Source of the DNA: Iocasia fonsfrigidae
GTDB taxonomy: Bacteria > Bacillota > Halanaerobiia > Halanaerobiales > DTU029
DNA length: 64,000 bases
Direction of reading: 5' to 3'
Assembly (NCBI RefSeq): GCF_017751145.1
Contig: NZ_CP046640.1
Span: 910,137-974,136, forward strand
Part shown: piece after piece, positions 63,298 through 64,000 of the stretch
Layout: the number at the start of each line of letters is the position of its first letter
Numbering within the stretch: position 1 is the first letter of the stretch
The notes under the pieces: generated by a model
The model's database searches: none
Told to the model about the DNA's origin: nothing
Seen by the model: the letters and a program-made list of their open reading frames with translations, nothing else
Translations under genes and position numbers: made by a program

Positions 63298-64000
63298 ATG
63301 ACTCAGACAGATAAAAGTAAGCAGAAACAGGTTATTATTATAGCAGTGATTGTGTTAATTGCCCCTGTGATTATTGGGCTTTTAGTAAACCTTGGGGGTC
63401 ATGATATTGAGGATGTCAGGACAAAGATGGAGGAGTATTTATATGAAAAGTATGGAGAGGAGTTTGTTGTTGATAGGATAGGAACGAGGAGTGGTCGTAA
63501 TGACAAAAAATTTTATCAAGCGAGGATATATCCAAAATCAATAGTAGGTACCAGTAAAGAGGGTGATGATTTTTATTATGCCAGTGCTTCTGTTAGTATA
63601 GAAGGATATGGAAGATTAGGTGGGGTAGGGGATAGTTATAGTTTTGTTACTAGAAATATAGATATGGAAAAATATTTGTTATCTAGTGTAAAAAAAATAT
63701 TTGGAGAAAGAGTTCTTTTAAAAGTTGATGTTGAACATAAGGTGACAGGAGATGGTAGTTGGTGGGCAGGATATAAATCAACAAGTTTAGAGGAGATGAG
63801 AAATAAAATAAAAGACAGTCCTGAAAAAAATCGAATAGAATTGAAACTATTCATTTATATCTTCGACCGGATAGAAACGGAAGAAGAAAAGGAGGAGAGG
63901 AGGAGGGAGATATTTGAGTTTGTGCAGTATCTAAAGGAAGAAGGCCTATATAAATACCTGGAACTGGGGGTCATCTTTATAGATGAAAGGGTGCTGGCCC
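63298..64000 (+). CDS. membrane-anchored protein of unknown function, cassette copy 2 (3' end beyond window)
   Basis: At least 234 codons, open at the window edge. Residues 1-66 nearly match those of 61399-62451 (same head, helix and YGEEFVVDRIGTRSG). The middle (about 67-180) is clearly different, with an insert RNDKKF and an unrelated strand pattern. From 63847 on, the DNA is identical to 61930-62083 for all 154 readable bases. Same leader and RBS arrangement as the first copy. Confidence 0.75.
   Translation, partial: MTQTDKSKQKQVIIIAVIVLIAPVIIGLLVNLGGHDIEDVRTKMEEYLYEKYGEEFVVDRIGTRSGRNDKKFYQARIYPKSIVGTSKEGDDFYYASASVSIEGYGRLGGVGDSYSFVTRNIDMEKYLLSSVKKIFGERVLLKVDVEHKVTGDGSWWAGYKSTSLEEMRNKIKDSPEKNRIELKLFIYIFDRIETEEEKEERRREIFEFVQYLKEEGLYKYLELGVIFIDERVLA

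Larger units (their letters stand above)
60960..64000 (+). repeat. tandem duplication, ~1.9-kb unit
   Basis: Element copies A and C are 1900 bp apart, as are B and D, and the gene starts 61399 and 63298 are 1899 bp apart. The unit is: inverted-repeat element, 128-bp spacer, second element, membrane-protein gene, and in the first unit also a 149-codon gene. The second unit runs off the window. Confidence 0.85.

Overview
The window looks like a chromosome segment of a low-GC, diderm member of the Firmicutes, most likely the order Halanaerobiales. This is an inference. It rests on the AT-rich codon use, the Gram-positive style ribosome binding sites (AAGGAGG, AAGGGGG), the frequent TTG and GTG starts and the YesM/YesN-type two-component systems. 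It also rests on a gene that looks like an outer-membrane beta-barrel (22313-23296, ending in Phe) and on ABC and TRAP binding proteins that all carry cleavable, non-lipoprotein signal peptides, as expected if they float in a periplasm. No 16S rRNA or species-level marker is present.

Layout. (1) 1-724, minus strand: the N-terminal part of a Q/N/Y-rich protein built of 76-residue tandem repeats, running off the window. (2) 983-3841: deoB-rbsK-deoD, nucleoside and pentose salvage; then murI; then gltB-gltD, glutamate synthase; then a tRNA-Arg(CCG) on the minus strand and a decayed chemotaxis-receptor fragment. (3) 11584-18287: a SorC-type regulator, a ribose-type ABC importer, an orphan TrpA-like (tryptophan synthase alpha fold) enzyme and an FGGY sugar kinase. 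This is probably an uncharacterised sugar pathway in which the TrpA-like protein acts as a phospho-sugar aldolase. (4) 18458-36212: a pectin-use locus with YesM/YesN, an outer-membrane porin, an oligosaccharide ABC importer, a large secreted PL9 pectate lyase, a second binding protein, a Gfo/Idh/MocA oxidoreductase, a cytoplasmic GH28 and an acetylesterase-like hydrolase, closed by a convergent AraC regulator. (5) 37272-45160: a GntR/FCD regulator and an operon with split transketolase, a beta-hydroxyacid dehydrogenase, a TRAP transporter and a zinc alcohol dehydrogenase. The regulator gene and the operon have matching promoters and matching 15-bp operators. (6) 45260-60835: a second YesM/YesN pair on the minus strand, and on the plus strand a second ABC importer, a second split transketolase, a ROK regulator and uxaB-uxaA-uxaC. 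(7) 60960-64000: a 1.9-kb tandem duplication of membrane-anchored proteins of unknown function, punctuated by four copies of a ~105-bp inverted-repeat element.

How the genes work together. The secreted PL9 lyase cuts pectate outside the cell. The porin and ABC importers bring oligogalacturonides in, and GH28 and the esterase trim them in the cytoplasm. UxaC, UxaB and UxaA then turn galacturonate into tagaturonate, altronate and 2-keto-3-deoxygluconate. KDG kinase and aldolase are not in this window. The two split transketolases and the TRAP operon probably serve further acidic or branched sugars, but their substrates cannot be read from sequence. The least explained parts are the TrpA-like operon, the GntR regulon with its ACAAC half-site array, the permease gene that seems to lack a normal start codon, and the tandem cassette at the right end.
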